Shown here: one piece after another, positions 17,081-26,026 of the stretch
Layout: every line of letters starts with the position of its first letter
Numbering within the stretch: the first letter of the stretch is position 1
Position numbers and translations under genes: made by a program
The notes under the pieces: model-generated
What the model saw: only the letters and a program-made list of their open reading frames with translations
Databases searched by the model: none
What the model was told of the DNA's origin: nothing
Assembly: GCA_902614085.1 (NCBI GenBank)
Contig: CACMJS010000004.1
Coordinates: forward strand, 41,736 to 105,735
Origin: an uncultured Alphaproteobacteria bacterium
GTDB taxonomy: Bacteria; Pseudomonadota; Alphaproteobacteria; HIMB59; GCA-002718135
Length of the DNA: 64,000 nucleotides
Reading direction: 5' to 3'

Positions 17081-18088
17081 ATGACAATAATCTCAAAATA
17101 TGTAGCTTTAAAAAATTATATACCTACTGGATTACCTAAGGAGGATGATTTTGAAATAAAATCTAAAACTTTAGAATTAGATGAAACAAATAATATTCAT
17201 GTTCTTAATTCGTGGATATCAGTTGATCCGTATATGAGAGCAAGAATGACAGAACGTAAAAATTATAAACCACCCTTTTTATTAGGGGAGGAAATGGAAG
17301 GTTATGCAATTGGTTCAGTTCAAAAATCAAAAGATTCACAATTTCAAGAAGGAGATATTGTTTTCAGTAATTTTGGCATGAGAGATAACTTTATTTGCAA
17401 AAGAAGTGATTTAAAAAAAATCAAAAATTCTGATCTTCCATTGCAAACTTATCTAGGACCTTTAGGAATGACAGGGCAGACTGCATATATCGGTCTTTTT
17501 AATCATGGAAAAATACAAAGGGGACAAAGTATTCTTGTATCTTCAGCAGGTGGAAGTGTTGGTTCAACAGTTTGTCAAATTGCAAAAAATTTAGGATGTA
17601 AAGTTTATGCTAGTACAGGATCAGATGAAAAAGTTGATTGGTTAAAAAATGAATTAAATGTTGACGTAGCATTTAATTATAAAAAAATTAATAACCTTGT
17701 TCTTCACTTAAAAGATATTTGTCCTGAAGGATTTGACTTATACTTTGATAATGTTGGAGGTGATTTTTTAGAGTCTGCAATTTTTAGAATGAAAAATTTC
17801 GGAAGAATTATTATTTGTGGAAGAATATCTCAAATGAATTCAACTTCTGCTCCTGCAGGGCTAAAAAATATGGCTCACGTATTAGTAAAAAGATTAACAA
17901 TAAAAGGTTTTTTAATTTTTGATCATGAAAAAGATAATGAGCCTTTTGAAACTGATATGCGAAATTGGCTTTCAGAAGGAAAAATAAAATTTAAAGAAAC
18001 AATTTATGAAAATATAGAAAATGCTCCAAAAGCATTTATAGATCTACTGAATGGTAAAAATTTAGGTAAGATGTTAGTTAAAATTTAA
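17081..18088 (+). CDS. NADPH-dependent MDR-family oxidoreductase (CurA/leukotriene-B4-dehydrogenase-like)
   Basis: A 335-residue zinc-independent medium-chain reductase. Visible are SVDPYMRARM near residue 46, the typical opening of the PTGR/CurA branch, the nucleotide-binding SSAGGSVGSTVCQIAKNLGC near residue 152, and FDNVGGDFLESAI. Zinc-ligand cysteines of alcohol dehydrogenases are absent. Relatives reduce alpha,beta-unsaturated ketones or aldehydes, so a role in detoxification or in reducing a pathway enone is plausible, but no substrate can be named. It follows carnitine dehydrogenase by 2 nt and is probably co-transcribed. It ends convergently against the regulator gene without a gap. 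Confidence 0.8.
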   Translation: MTIISKYVALKNYIPTGLPKEDDFEIKSKTLELDETNNIHVLNSWISVDPYMRARMTERKNYKPPFLLGEEMEGYAIGSVQKSKDSQFQEGDIVFSNFGMRDNFICKRSDLKKIKNSDLPLQTYLGPLGMTGQTAYIGLFNHGKIQRGQSILVSSAGGSVGSTVCQIAKNLGCKVYASTGSDEKVDWLKNELNVDVAFNYKKINNLVLHLKDICPEGFDLYFDNVGGDFLESAIFRMKNFGRIIICGRISQMNSTSAPAGLKNMAHVLVKRLTIKGFLIFDHEKDNEPFETDMRNWLSEGKIKFKETIYENIENAPKAFIDLLNGKNLGKMLVKI

Positions 18089-19528
18089 CTAAATTGTAAC
18101 ATATGGTGATGTCCCTCGATATTTTATATCTAATTTGAGTTCTTTATCAATTGGTGGAAAAGCTCTTTGCTGACATTCTACTCTAGGGCAAATTCTACAA
18201 GAAACTCCAATTGGCATTTGTAACTTTTTATTATTTAAATCAATTCCCTCAGAATAAATAAGATCTTTAGCGTATTTCATATCACAACCTAAACCAATTG
18301 AAACAAAACTTTTAGGCATTCCATGTTTTTCAATTCCTTTCTCAAAAGCTCTTGCTATACAAAAATATACTCGTCCATCAGGCATTTTAGATATTTGAGG
18401 ATGAATTTTTCCAGGATTTAAAAATGCAGTATACACATTCCACCTAGGACAAGAACCTCCATGTCTTGGTATATGAATACCAGATAAAGAAAATCGCTTG
18501 GACACATTTCCAGCAATATCTGTTTTTAAAAAATGAAATGGCACTCCTTCATTTCCAGGTCTTTGAAGATTTGTTAATCTATGTGTAACTTGTTCAAAAC
18601 TACAAGCATAATGATGCATCAAAATTTCCACATCATATTTATGTAATTTAGCACTCTTTAAAAAATCGTTATAAGGCATCATAAAAGCAGCAGCATAATA
18701 ATTTAGTAAAGATAGTTTAAGCAAAGGTTCTACTTCTTCTGACTCAATATTATTATCTTTAATAACTTTATTGATTACATCATTAGCTTCTAAATAAGCA
18801 ACTTGTGATGCTAAATGAAAATTTCTTGATGTATAAGTTAACATTTCAGAAAGATAAAAAATCTTGGATTTTTCATCAAATCTTTTAACTATTTTTTCAT
18901 CTTCGTTGATGGTTACTATTTTAACATCAATTCCGTGTTTTTTTTTAAGATAAGATGATAATTTAGATCCTGAACCAATGTTAGGCCCAGTTTCAAGACC
19001 TATTTCTTTTCTTAGATTTTCAGAACTAATTTCTAAATCATGAAAGTAATTTTTATTTTCTTGAAGAATATCTGAAACTATTTCTACAGGTAGTCTTGTT
19101 GGTTTTTCTATTTGATTTGCATTGACATCCATCGTTTCAAGTCGATTTTGCATATCTTCTTTAAAGCTTTTAAAAGAATCATTTATTGTCAGTAATGCTT
19201 TAGCTATGTTAGGATTTGAACCAATGAAGTCACTTGTGTCGTGATTGGTTATCTTTAAATCATCAAAAATTTCATTGCTTAAAACATCCATTACGTCTGA
19301 AAGAAGTCGTTTGCTAGATTCTGTTGAGAAGTCTTTAATTGATAAATCTAATTTATCAGCTGCTTTAATTAGTAAGGAAAGCGGTATTTTTCTTTTTCCA
19401 CTTTCAATTAAATTTAAATAACTAGGCGATATGCCAATAGTTTTTGATAATTCAGCTTGTGAAAAACCTTTGCTTATCCTTTGTTTTTTTAACCTTGGGC
19501 CAAAATTTATGTCAGATTCAATATTCAT
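18089..19528 (-). CDS. XRE-family regulator with IrrE-like and DUF2083 domains (RamB/PrpR/ScfR type)
   Basis: A 479-residue transcription regulator. Residues about 10-65 form an XRE helix-turn-helix (KGFSQAELSKTIGISPSYLN), the middle is an IrrE/DUF955-like region without the HExxH protease motif, and the C-terminal DUF2083 part ends with the cysteine cluster CRICPRVECQQRAFPP near residue 450. RamB and mycobacterial PrpR share this layout; they control acetate or propionate/short-chain acyl metabolism and sense acyl-CoA or use an Fe-S site in the C-terminal part. TTTGTAAA-type repeats at its own start codon suggest autoregulation. Effector and targets here are inferred; the nearest target is the divergent 59-aa gene. 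Confidence 0.85.
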   Translation of the reverse strand: MNIESDINFGPRLKKQRISKGFSQAELSKTIGISPSYLNLIESGKRKIPLSLLIKAADKLDLSIKDFSTESSKRLLSDVMDVLSNEIFDDLKITNHDTSDFIGSNPNIAKALLTINDSFKSFKEDMQNRLETMDVNANQIEKPTRLPVEIVSDILQENKNYFHDLEISSENLRKEIGLETGPNIGSGSKLSSYLKKKHGIDVKIVTINEDEKIVKRFDEKSKIFYLSEMLTYTSRNFHLASQVAYLEANDVINKVIKDNNIESEEVEPLLKLSLLNYYAAAFMMPYNDFLKSAKLHKYDVEILMHHYACSFEQVTHRLTNLQRPGNEGVPFHFLKTDIAGNVSKRFSLSGIHIPRHGGSCPRWNVYTAFLNPGKIHPQISKMPDGRVYFCIARAFEKGIEKHGMPKSFVSIGLGCDMKYAKDLIYSEGIDLNNKKLQMPIGVSCRICPRVECQQRAFPPIDKELKLDIKYRGTSPYVTI

Positions 19529-19545
19529 TTACAAAATTTACAAAA
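19528..19545 (-). promoter_or_regulatory. Operator-like direct repeat at the regulator start codon
   Basis: Read on the minus strand, two copies of TTTGTAAA are spaced 9 nt apart immediately upstream of the regulator ATG. This differs by one base from TTTGCAAA, the core reported for RamB/PrpR operators. A further half-site TGTAAA (minus strand, 19569-19574) lies in the middle of the divergent region. The proposed role is autoregulation. Confidence 0.6.
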
Positions 19546-19618
19546 TCAATAAATTCAAAGTAATTTTCTTTACATCAAAAATAAGAAAAACTCTAGTTTT
19601 TTTTAGTTTTTTTATGTA

Positions 19619-19636
19619 TTTGTAAAATCTGTAAAT
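19619..19636 (+). promoter_or_regulatory. Operator-like direct repeat abutting the 59-aa gene start
   Basis: TTTGTAAAATCTGTAAAT ends at the base before the ATG of the small gene. The two boxes TTTGTAAA and TCTGTAAA are 9 nt apart, the same period as the site at 19528-19545, but pointing the other way. There is no Shine-Dalgarno sequence in this stretch, so the message may be leaderless, or the site may overlap the promoter and 5-prime end. Confidence 0.55.
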
Positions 19637-19816
19637 ATGAACAGTAAATTAACAGAAAATATTAATAATCAAAAAGAAAGCCTAGAGCAGAGTTCTATTG
19701 AGAAAAAGGTTCTTGAAGGATCTATAGACTCAAATTATGACCTTAATCTTTCTGATGGTATCGAAGCATACTACAGCGAAAGATACGGTTGGACTCTTAG
19801 AAGAAAAACTATCTAA
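19637..19816 (+). CDS. Small hypothetical protein, 59 aa, divergent from the RamB/PrpR-like regulator
   Basis: I do not recognise this family. The frame is open from ATG to TAA and encodes a polar, charged N-terminal half (MNSKLTENINNQKESLEQSS) and a more structured C-terminal half with SDGIEAYYSERYGWTLRRK. There is no signal peptide, membrane segment or cysteine. Reasons to call it a gene: it fills the only sizeable gap between the regulator and the GMC gene, its start codon directly follows a repeat matching the one at the regulator start, and it stops 20 nt before the convergent GMC gene. It could be a small regulator partner or stress-type protein; function is unknown. Confidence 0.6.
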   Translation: MNSKLTENINNQKESLEQSSIEKKVLEGSIDSNYDLNLSDGIEAYYSERYGWTLRRKTI

Positions 19817-19836
19817 TTATATTAGATTTTAGTTCT

Positions 19837-21438
19837 CTAACTAACGGTACTCTTTATTTGTTCGCAAGCTTTTTCAGCAATCATAATAGTTGTTGCATTT
19901 AAATTAGCACTAACAATATCTGGCATTACAGAAGCATCAATAACTCTTAAATTTTGAATTCCATGAACCCTCAGGTTTTGGTCTACAACTGAAGTTTTGT
20001 CCTCACCCATTTTATTTGTGCATGAGGGATGATACGCAGATTCAGATGTATTTTTAATAACTTCATCTAATTCATTTTGATTAGATACATTCTTTCCAGG
20101 CCTAATTTCTGTGCCAACATATTCTTTTAGTGCTTTTTGAGACAAAATTTTTTTAGCAATACCTATACCTTCTCTCATTTGTTTTAAATCGTCTTCATGC
20201 TTAAGATAATTAAATTGTATTTTAGGATCATCTTTATAGTTATTTGTTTTAATTTTAACAAACCCTCTACTTTTTGGTCTATTTGGACAAACATGAAATT
20301 GAAAAGCTTCAAAATTAGGATTTTCTAAACCATGATTAATAACTAAGTATGGAAAAAAATGAAATTGTAAGTTTGGATGATTATATGATTTGTCAGATTT
20401 AACAAAACCCCCTAACTCTAAGTGTGAGTTTGCCAATCTACCTTTTTTAAATAAAAACCATTTTGATCCTTCAATTGCTTGATAAAGAAAATTTGTTGCT
20501 AAAGAATGTAATGTTTCATTTTTTTTAGATTTATATTGAATATACATCTCTAAATGATCTTGTAAATTTTCTCCCACCCCAACTAAATTATTAATTACTT
20601 CTATTCCCAAGCTTTTAAGATATGTTGAATTACCTATTCCAGATAATTGAAGAATTTTAGGAGAATTAATTGAACCTGCACAAAGTATAACTTCTTTATT
20701 TGCTATATATTTACTTGTTACATTTTTTTTTATTGTTTCAACACCAATTGCAGTTTTATTTTTAAAAAGAATTTTTTTTACATCAATATTATTTATTATT
20801 CTAAGATTTTTTCTATTTTGAATTGGTTCTAAGTATGCCTTAGCAACACTTTGTCTGACACCGTTGTTTATTGTTACATCAAAAGTTCCAAAACCTTCAT
20901 TATCAATATTATTAGAGTCATTAAATATTTTATATCCAGCTTCTTTTGCAGCTTCTAAAACTTTTTTGAATAAAAGATATTTTTTATCTATGTTTGACTT
21001 ATTTACTTTTAATGGCCCCTCATTACCTCTTTCATTACTATTATGAGACCAAGTTTCTAATTTTTTAAAAAAAGGTAAAACTTTTTCATATGACCAATCA
21101 GTTAAACCACTTGAAGACCATCTATCAAAATCCTCTTTATGACCTCTAGCAAAAACCATTCCGTTATGCGAAGAGCATCCCCCAATCATTTTACCTCTTG
21201 GACAATATAAAGATCTATTATTTAGAAACGGTTCAGGCTCCGTATAATATTTCCAATTATATTTTGGGTCATGCATTGCATATAGAAGTGCACTTGGCAT
21301 ATCAACTTTCCAGGTTTTACTCGATGGGCCAGCTTCTAATAAAATTACCGAATTCTTTGATTGTGAAGACAATCTGTTAGCTAAAACACAACCTGCTGAC
21401 CCTGCTCCAACAATGATGTAGTCAGCGTTGTTATCCAC
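19837..21438 (-). CDS. GMC-family FAD oxidoreductase (choline-dehydrogenase-like), first copy
   Basis: A 533-residue alcohol-oxidising flavoprotein. ADYIIVGAGSAGCVLANRLS near residue 5 is the FAD-binding motif, GKMIGGCSSHNGMVFARG is GMC signature 1, and the C-terminus has the catalytic His in SAYHPSCTNKMG and Asn in SANLNATTIMIAEKA. It resembles BetA-type dehydrogenases acting on primary alcohols or choline analogues, but the substrate cannot be read. It starts with GTG overlapping the SDR stop codon by one base (TAGTG), so it is the last gene of the dppB-dppC-dppDF-88aa-SDR-GMC run and probably acts on the imported compound or a product. Confidence 0.85.
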   Translation of the reverse strand: MDNNADYIIVGAGSAGCVLANRLSSQSKNSVILLEAGPSSKTWKVDMPSALLYAMHDPKYNWKYYTEPEPFLNNRSLYCPRGKMIGGCSSHNGMVFARGHKEDFDRWSSSGLTDWSYEKVLPFFKKLETWSHNSNERGNEGPLKVNKSNIDKKYLLFKKVLEAAKEAGYKIFNDSNNIDNEGFGTFDVTINNGVRQSVAKAYLEPIQNRKNLRIINNIDVKKILFKNKTAIGVETIKKNVTSKYIANKEVILCAGSINSPKILQLSGIGNSTYLKSLGIEVINNLVGVGENLQDHLEMYIQYKSKKNETLHSLATNFLYQAIEGSKWFLFKKGRLANSHLELGGFVKSDKSYNHPNLQFHFFPYLVINHGLENPNFEAFQFHVCPNRPKSRGFVKIKTNNYKDDPKIQFNYLKHEDDLKQMREGIGIAKKILSQKALKEYVGTEIRPGKNVSNQNELDEVIKNTSESAYHPSCTNKMGEDKTSVVDQNLRVHGIQNLRVIDASVMPDIVSANLNATTIMIAEKACEQIKSTVS

Positions 21439-22220
21439 TAATTCATTCTTTCAGTATTTCCATCAACAGTCATGATTTGACCAGATACATTTTCTGAGGC
21501 ATCACTTAATAAAAATAAAGCCATTGATGCAATATCTTCTTTTTCTACAAATGTTTTTAATGAAACCATTGACTCTAATTCTTTTCTTACTTTATTGCTT
21601 GTTGATTTAATTAATTTAGCTTTTGCATTTATTACTCTGTCCATTCTATCACCATTCACTGAACCTGGACAAATTGCATTTACTCGTATTTTAAATTTTC
21701 CTAATTCAACAGCTAATGTTTTAGTTAATCCAATTATTGCCCATTTACTAGATGTGTAAGGAGATCTTTGAGCATAACCAAACAAACCAGCAGTTGAAGA
21801 TAAATTGATAATTGATGCTTTTTTGGATTTTTTTAAGAGTGGTATAGCAAATTTAGTAAAGTAAAAATGTGAACTAAGATTTGTTTTGATTGTTTGATCC
21901 CATTCATCAATTGAAATATTCTGAAGATACTTTGTAGGTCCTGCAATACCAATATTATTTATTAATCCATCTACTTTTTTTAAGTTAGTTAGAGAATTAA
22001 AATATTCTTTAATATCTTTTGGATTTGTACAGTCTAAGTGTTTGGCAAATATTTTATTGCGATATTTTTTATTTGAATTTATTTTATCAATTTTTGATTT
22101 ATTTATATCAGATAAATATACCTTACCACCTGAATTAATTATCTTATTTGCTATAGCAAAACCTAAACCATCTGCACCAGCAGATATAACATAATTTTTT
22201 TTACTCAGATTGATTTTCAT
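21438..22220 (-). CDS. Short-chain dehydrogenase/reductase
   Basis: A 260-residue classical SDR: cofactor motif SAGADGLGFAIA at residues 13-24, LINNIGIAGP near residue 88, catalytic Ser in NLSSTAGLF and YTSSK near residue 156, then NAICPGSVNG. The oxidoreductase acts on a hydroxy or keto group of an unknown substrate. Its ATG directly follows the stop of the 88-aa gene, and its stop shares one base with the GMC start, so the three are tightly coupled behind the dpp-type transporter genes. The glycine motif GADGLGFA is a slight variant of TGxxxGxG, common in this subgroup. Confidence 0.82.
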   Translation of the reverse strand: MKINLSKKNYVISAGADGLGFAIANKIINSGGKVYLSDINKSKIDKINSNKKYRNKIFAKHLDCTNPKDIKEYFNSLTNLKKVDGLINNIGIAGPTKYLQNISIDEWDQTIKTNLSSHFYFTKFAIPLLKKSKKASIINLSSTAGLFGYAQRSPYTSSKWAIIGLTKTLAVELGKFKIRVNAICPGSVNGDRMDRVINAKAKLIKSTSNKVRKELESMVSLKTFVEKEDIASMALFLLSDASENVSGQIMTVDGNTERMN

Positions 22221-22487
22221 TTATTGAATATTATCTATCTCTTTTTTAGAAATATATCCAATAGTTTTACCTCTATTGTCAGTAACTACTATTGTTAAAT
22301 TATCTTCGAGAATTTTATTTTTAAAATTTTTTAGTTTTATATTTTGATTTACTTTGTAAATAGAACCTAATGTTAAATTATCTTTATTAAAATTGCTCTC
22401 AATTATCATTATATTTTTTGCTTCTAGATTATCTATTCTATTTTCTTTGCTAGAAAAAAAATTAAGTAAAAATTTAAATATATTCAT
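22221..22487 (-). CDS. Hypothetical 88-aa protein with one CBS-like motif
   Basis: The protein starts MNIFKFLLNFFSSKENRIDN, a short hydrophobic-aromatic patch too short for a secure signal peptide. Residues about 38-86 read like one CBS repeat, ending VVTDNRGKTIGYISKKEID, which matches the common pattern of a second strand, Asp-Gly turn and Gly-Ile-Ser/Thr-basic-Asp helix. CBS modules normally come as pairs, so a homodimer could form one Bateman module. It lies between the dppDF ATPase gene (19 nt upstream) and the SDR gene (no gap) and is surely co-transcribed. A regulatory role on transport or the enzymes is only a guess. Confidence 0.55.
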   Translation of the reverse strand: MNIFKFLLNFFSSKENRIDNLEAKNIMIIESNFNKDNLTLGSIYKVNQNIKLKNFKNKILEDNLTIVVTDNRGKTIGYISKKEIDNIQ

Positions 22488-22506
22488 TATTTAAAATATA
22501 GATTTA

Positions 22507-24120
22507 CTAGGAAGATCTTTTATTCAGAAGATTGGTTAGCCAATCAGGATCCATTTCTGGAACTGAAGACAATAACAGTTCTGTATAATCAGGATGTGGT
22601 GGATTTAAAATTTTACTTTTCAAACCCTGTTCCACTACCTCACCTTGATACATAACAACTATTTCATCTGAGATTGCTTTAACTGTTGCTATATCATGGG
22701 TTATAAAAATATAAGTTACACCAAGCTCTTTTTGTAATTTTTGGAGTAATTTTAATATTCCTTCTTGAACTATTTGATCTAGCGCTGATGTTACTTCATC
22801 ACAAATAATTAAATCTGGGTTAGCCGCTAAAGCTCTTGCAATGCATATTCTCTGTTTTTGACCTCCAGATAATTCGGATGGTAATCTATCTAAAAAAGTT
22901 TCATCTAGCTCAATCATTTTTAATAATTCAATAACTTTTGCTTCTCTTTCTTTCCCTTTTATACCTTGATAAAATTCTATTGGCCTTCCTATTATTTCAT
23001 CAACAGTTTGACGAGGGTTCATTGCGGTGTCTGGCATTTGAAAAATAATTTGAATTTTTCTTAATTCTTCTTTTGATCTTTGTTCAAGTTTTGGAGATAA
23101 TTTTTTTCCATCAAATATTATTTCACCTTTTATTTGTGGAAGTAACCCTGTAATTACCCTTGCTGTAGTAGATTTTCCAGAACCACTCTCTCCAACTATG
23201 GCGACTGTTTTACCCTTAGGAATATCAATAGAAACATTATGCAGAACCTTAGATGATCCATATGCTGCATCAATATTTTTTATTGATAGAATATAATCTT
23301 GATTTGTTTCTTCTGGTTTTATTAACGATCTTACCGACCAAAGAGATTTAGTATATTCTTCTTTTGGATTAGATAGCATATCTCTGGTTTCAGCTTCTTC
23401 AACTTCTTCACCGTATCGTAGAACCTTAATTCTATCAGCCATTTGAGCAACTACTGCTAAATCATGTGTAATATAAATTGCTGCTGTATTAAATTTATCT
23501 ACTATAGATCTCATAGCAGATAATACTTCAACTTGAGTAGTTACATCTAAGGCAGTTGTTGGTTCGTCAAAAATAATTAGTTCAGGTCTTGGTGACATAG
23601 CCATTGCAGTCATTATTCTTTGAAGTTGTCCGCCAGATACTTGATGCGGATATCTGTCTCCTATGTTTTCCGCATCTGGAAGCTGCAGTGATTCATAAAG
23701 TTGAACAGCATCTTTTTTTAGTGCATCTGTTGGATTTAGCTTTAATCTATTAGCAGCACTTATTGTTTGATCCATTAATCTATGAGCAGGATTAAACGAC
23801 GCTGCTGCTGATTGAGCAACATAAGAAATTTTAGTTCCCCAAATTTTTCTCTTTTCAAATTCTGTTAGTTTTGCGAGATCTATTCCATTAAAATTAATTT
23901 CTCCCCTTACAATCTTACAACCTGGTTGAGTATAGCCCATTGCAGCTTTACCCATGGTCGATTTTCCAGCACCACTCTCTCCTATTAATCCTAGTATCTC
24001 ACCTCTGTATAAAGTCAAATCTACACCCTTTAAAATTTTATGCCATCTCTCATCTGAAAATCCATCAATGTGAATATTTTTCATTTCAAGTAGAAGTTCT
24101 TTTGATTTATTTGACATCAT
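22507..24120 (-). CDS. Dipeptide/opine-type ABC transporter, fused double ATPase (DppD-DppF)
   Basis: A 537-residue protein with two complete ABC domains. Domain one has GESGAGKST near residue 44, VSGGQLQRIM and LIIFDEPTTALD; domain two has GESGSGKST near residue 314, LSGGQKQRICIARAL and LIICDEVTSALD. This fusion replaces separate DppD and DppF and is common in alphaproteobacteria. In the second domain the Walker B end is DEVTSALD, not DEPTSALD, a frequent variant. The gene overlaps dppC by 14 nt. The OppDF-type ATPases serve importers of peptides, opines and other polar molecules; the catabolic genes around it suggest a methylated small molecule. Confidence 0.88.
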   Translation of the reverse strand: MMSNKSKELLLEMKNIHIDGFSDERWHKILKGVDLTLYRGEILGLIGESGAGKSTMGKAAMGYTQPGCKIVRGEINFNGIDLAKLTEFEKRKIWGTKISYVAQSAAASFNPAHRLMDQTISAANRLKLNPTDALKKDAVQLYESLQLPDAENIGDRYPHQVSGGQLQRIMTAMAMSPRPELIIFDEPTTALDVTTQVEVLSAMRSIVDKFNTAAIYITHDLAVVAQMADRIKVLRYGEEVEEAETRDMLSNPKEEYTKSLWSVRSLIKPEETNQDYILSIKNIDAAYGSSKVLHNVSIDIPKGKTVAIVGESGSGKSTTARVITGLLPQIKGEIIFDGKKLSPKLEQRSKEELRKIQIIFQMPDTAMNPRQTVDEIIGRPIEFYQGIKGKEREAKVIELLKMIELDETFLDRLPSELSGGQKQRICIARALAANPDLIICDEVTSALDQIVQEGILKLLQKLQKELGVTYIFITHDIATVKAISDEIVVMYQGEVVEQGLKSKILNPPHPDYTELLLSSVPEMDPDWLTNLLNKRSS

Positions 24121-25027
24121 CTTTTAACCCACTAGTAATGTAAAGATACCAATCAACAACAAAATTAATTGATACACAAAGTAAAGCAATTGCAGCAGCT
24201 GGAATTAATGGTGTTAAACCTGCCGTTATATCATATTGCGCATATTGGATAAGTATTGCATTTTCTCTTACCATTGATGCCCAATCTGCAGAAGGAGGTT
24301 GAATTCCAATTCCTAAAAAACTCAAACTAGAAATTGTAAAAATTATAAATATAAATCTTAAACCAAATTCAATTATCAATGGCGAAGCAATATTTGGCAG
24401 AATTTCTTTAAAAATAATATAAGATAAGTTTTCACCTCTTAATCTTGCTACCTCTACATATTCTAAAACAACTTGACCTACTGCAACTGATCTTGATATT
24501 CTGAAAAATCTAGTAGACTCTAAAATTCCTAAAATTAAAATTAAATTAAAATTTGTAGGACCAAAAACTGATAAGAGTATAAAAGTAAAAATCATTACAG
24601 GTATAGCCATAAGTGTATCGACTATCCTGCTTAATAACTGATCTAAATACCCTCTATCTAGAGCTGCTATAATTCCAAACACTGTTCCAATTCCTAAAGC
24701 AATAAAAGTAGCCAATAAACAAATACCAATTGTATTTCTAGCAGCGTAGATAATACGAGAGAAGATATCTCTTCCAATTTGATCAGTGCCGAATATGTGA
24801 CCATCACCCCAAGGAGCATAAGCAACAGGAAATATTTCTGCTTCTCCGTGTGGGGCAATTAAAGGAGCAAATATTGCAGCAAAAAAATATATAAAGAGTA
24901 CAATCATCCCAAACCAAGCTGACATTGGAGCTTTTGATAAAGCAATTTTTAATCTCTCTAATCTAGTCCTTCTTTTAATTAAATTAGCAACTTCACTTTT
25001 TGCAGAATAAGATAAATTTTCGCTCAT
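24107..25027 (-). CDS. Dipeptide/opine-type ABC transporter permease, DppC-like
   Basis: A 306-residue inner-membrane protein with an N-terminal cytoplasmic stretch of about 35 residues, a first helix near MIVLFIYFFAAIFAPLIAPHG, the GTDQIGRDIFSRIIY block that is diagnostic of DppC/OppC, and the coupling loop VARLRGENLSYIIFKEILPN. It overlaps dppB by 4 nt (ATGA) and dppDF by 14 nt, so the three membrane-complex genes are translationally linked. It is similar in length and topology to the family (about 300 aa, six helices). Confidence 0.88.
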   Translation of the reverse strand: MSENLSYSAKSEVANLIKRRTRLERLKIALSKAPMSAWFGMIVLFIYFFAAIFAPLIAPHGEAEIFPVAYAPWGDGHIFGTDQIGRDIFSRIIYAARNTIGICLLATFIALGIGTVFGIIAALDRGYLDQLLSRIVDTLMAIPVMIFTFILLSVFGPTNFNLILILGILESTRFFRISRSVAVGQVVLEYVEVARLRGENLSYIIFKEILPNIASPLIIEFGLRFIFIIFTISSLSFLGIGIQPPSADWASMVRENAILIQYAQYDITAGLTPLIPAAAIALLCVSINFVVDWYLYITSGLKDDVK

Positions 25028-25989
25028 TTTGGATATAATAACCTCGGGTTAGAAATAATACCAATCAAGTCAGCAATTAAATTTAAGATTACATATGTTG
25101 ATGCAAAAATTAATGCACAAGCTTGTACAACTGGAAGATCTCGATTGTAGACTGATCCAACCATAAGCCTGCCTATACCTTGATAGTTAAAAACATATTC
25201 AACAACAACTGAACCAATCAACATGTAAGCTAAGTTTATTGCAATTACTTGAGAAATAGGTGCCCAAGCATTTGGAAGTGCGTGCTTAACAACTACTTCA
25301 TATCTTGAGGCTCCTGATAATTTTGCCATTTCAATATATTCACTTGATAAAATATTAATTATTGCTGACCTTGTCATTCTCATCATGTGACCCATCGTAA
25401 TTAATGTTAATGTAAAAACTGGAAGTGCTGTCCTGTAAAATCTTTCAACTAAAGTTGTAGTTTCATCGACAGTAGAAATAGTTGGAAAAACTGGAAACAG
25501 AGTTGCTAGTAAAAGAATAAAAATATATGCAGTAAAAAATTCCGGTGAAGATACAGTCACCAAGCTGACTCCAGTTGCTGATCTATCATAATAAGAGTTT
25601 CTATATAATGCTGCTGAGATACCTAAAATTAAAGACAAAGGGATAGCCAACATGGCGGCAACTCCTGTTAAAAATAGAGTATTCTTCAGCCTGGGAATGA
25701 TTAATCCAACAACTTCTCTAGATCTATCACCTTGATCCCCTTGTACTTTAGATCGTCCAGAAAAAGAGCTGCCAAAATCTCCCTGAAAAACATTCCCTAA
25801 CCAATCAAAGTATCTTGTTACAGGGGGTTTATCTAAACCTAATTCTGCTCTAAGAGCTTTTACAGCAGATTTTGTTGCACTTTGGCCTAATATTTCTGTG
25901 GCAAAATCTCCTGGTAAAAAGGAGAATGTACTAAATATTATTACCGAAAATGCAAAAACAGTGACGAGACCAAGAGTAAGTCTCAACAA
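25024..25989 (-). CDS. Dipeptide/opine-type ABC transporter permease, DppB-like (start uncertain)
   Basis: A permease of about 321-332 residues with FLPGDFATEILGQSA near the N-terminus, the long periplasmic loop with GDFGSSF, the coupling loop MAKLSGASRYEVVVKHALPNAW and a C-terminal FNYQGIGRLMVGSV block, as in DppB/GsiC. The first usable canonical start is TTG at 25989, which truncates the cytoplasmic N-terminus found in relatives. The frame stays open upstream for 11 codons to an ATT at 26022 placed 4 nt after a near-perfect Shine-Dalgarno run (26027-26034), so initiation at a non-canonical codon is likely. It is the first gene of the minus-strand arm. Confidence 0.85.
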   Translation of the reverse strand: MLRLTLGLVTVFAFSVIIFSTFSFLPGDFATEILGQSATKSAVKALRAELGLDKPPVTRYFDWLGNVFQGDFGSSFSGRSKVQGDQGDRSREVVGLIIPRLKNTLFLTGVAAMLAIPLSLILGISAALYRNSYYDRSATGVSLVTVSSPEFFTAYIFILLLATLFPVFPTISTVDETTTLVERFYRTALPVFTLTLITMGHMMRMTRSAIINILSSEYIEMAKLSGASRYEVVVKHALPNAWAPISQVIAINLAYMLIGSVVVEYVFNYQGIGRLMVGSVYNRDLPVVQACALIFASTYVILNLIADLIGIISNPRLLYPK

Positions 25990-26026
25990 AATTGTTCTAA
26001 ATATTGGATGAATTCTAGTAATGATA

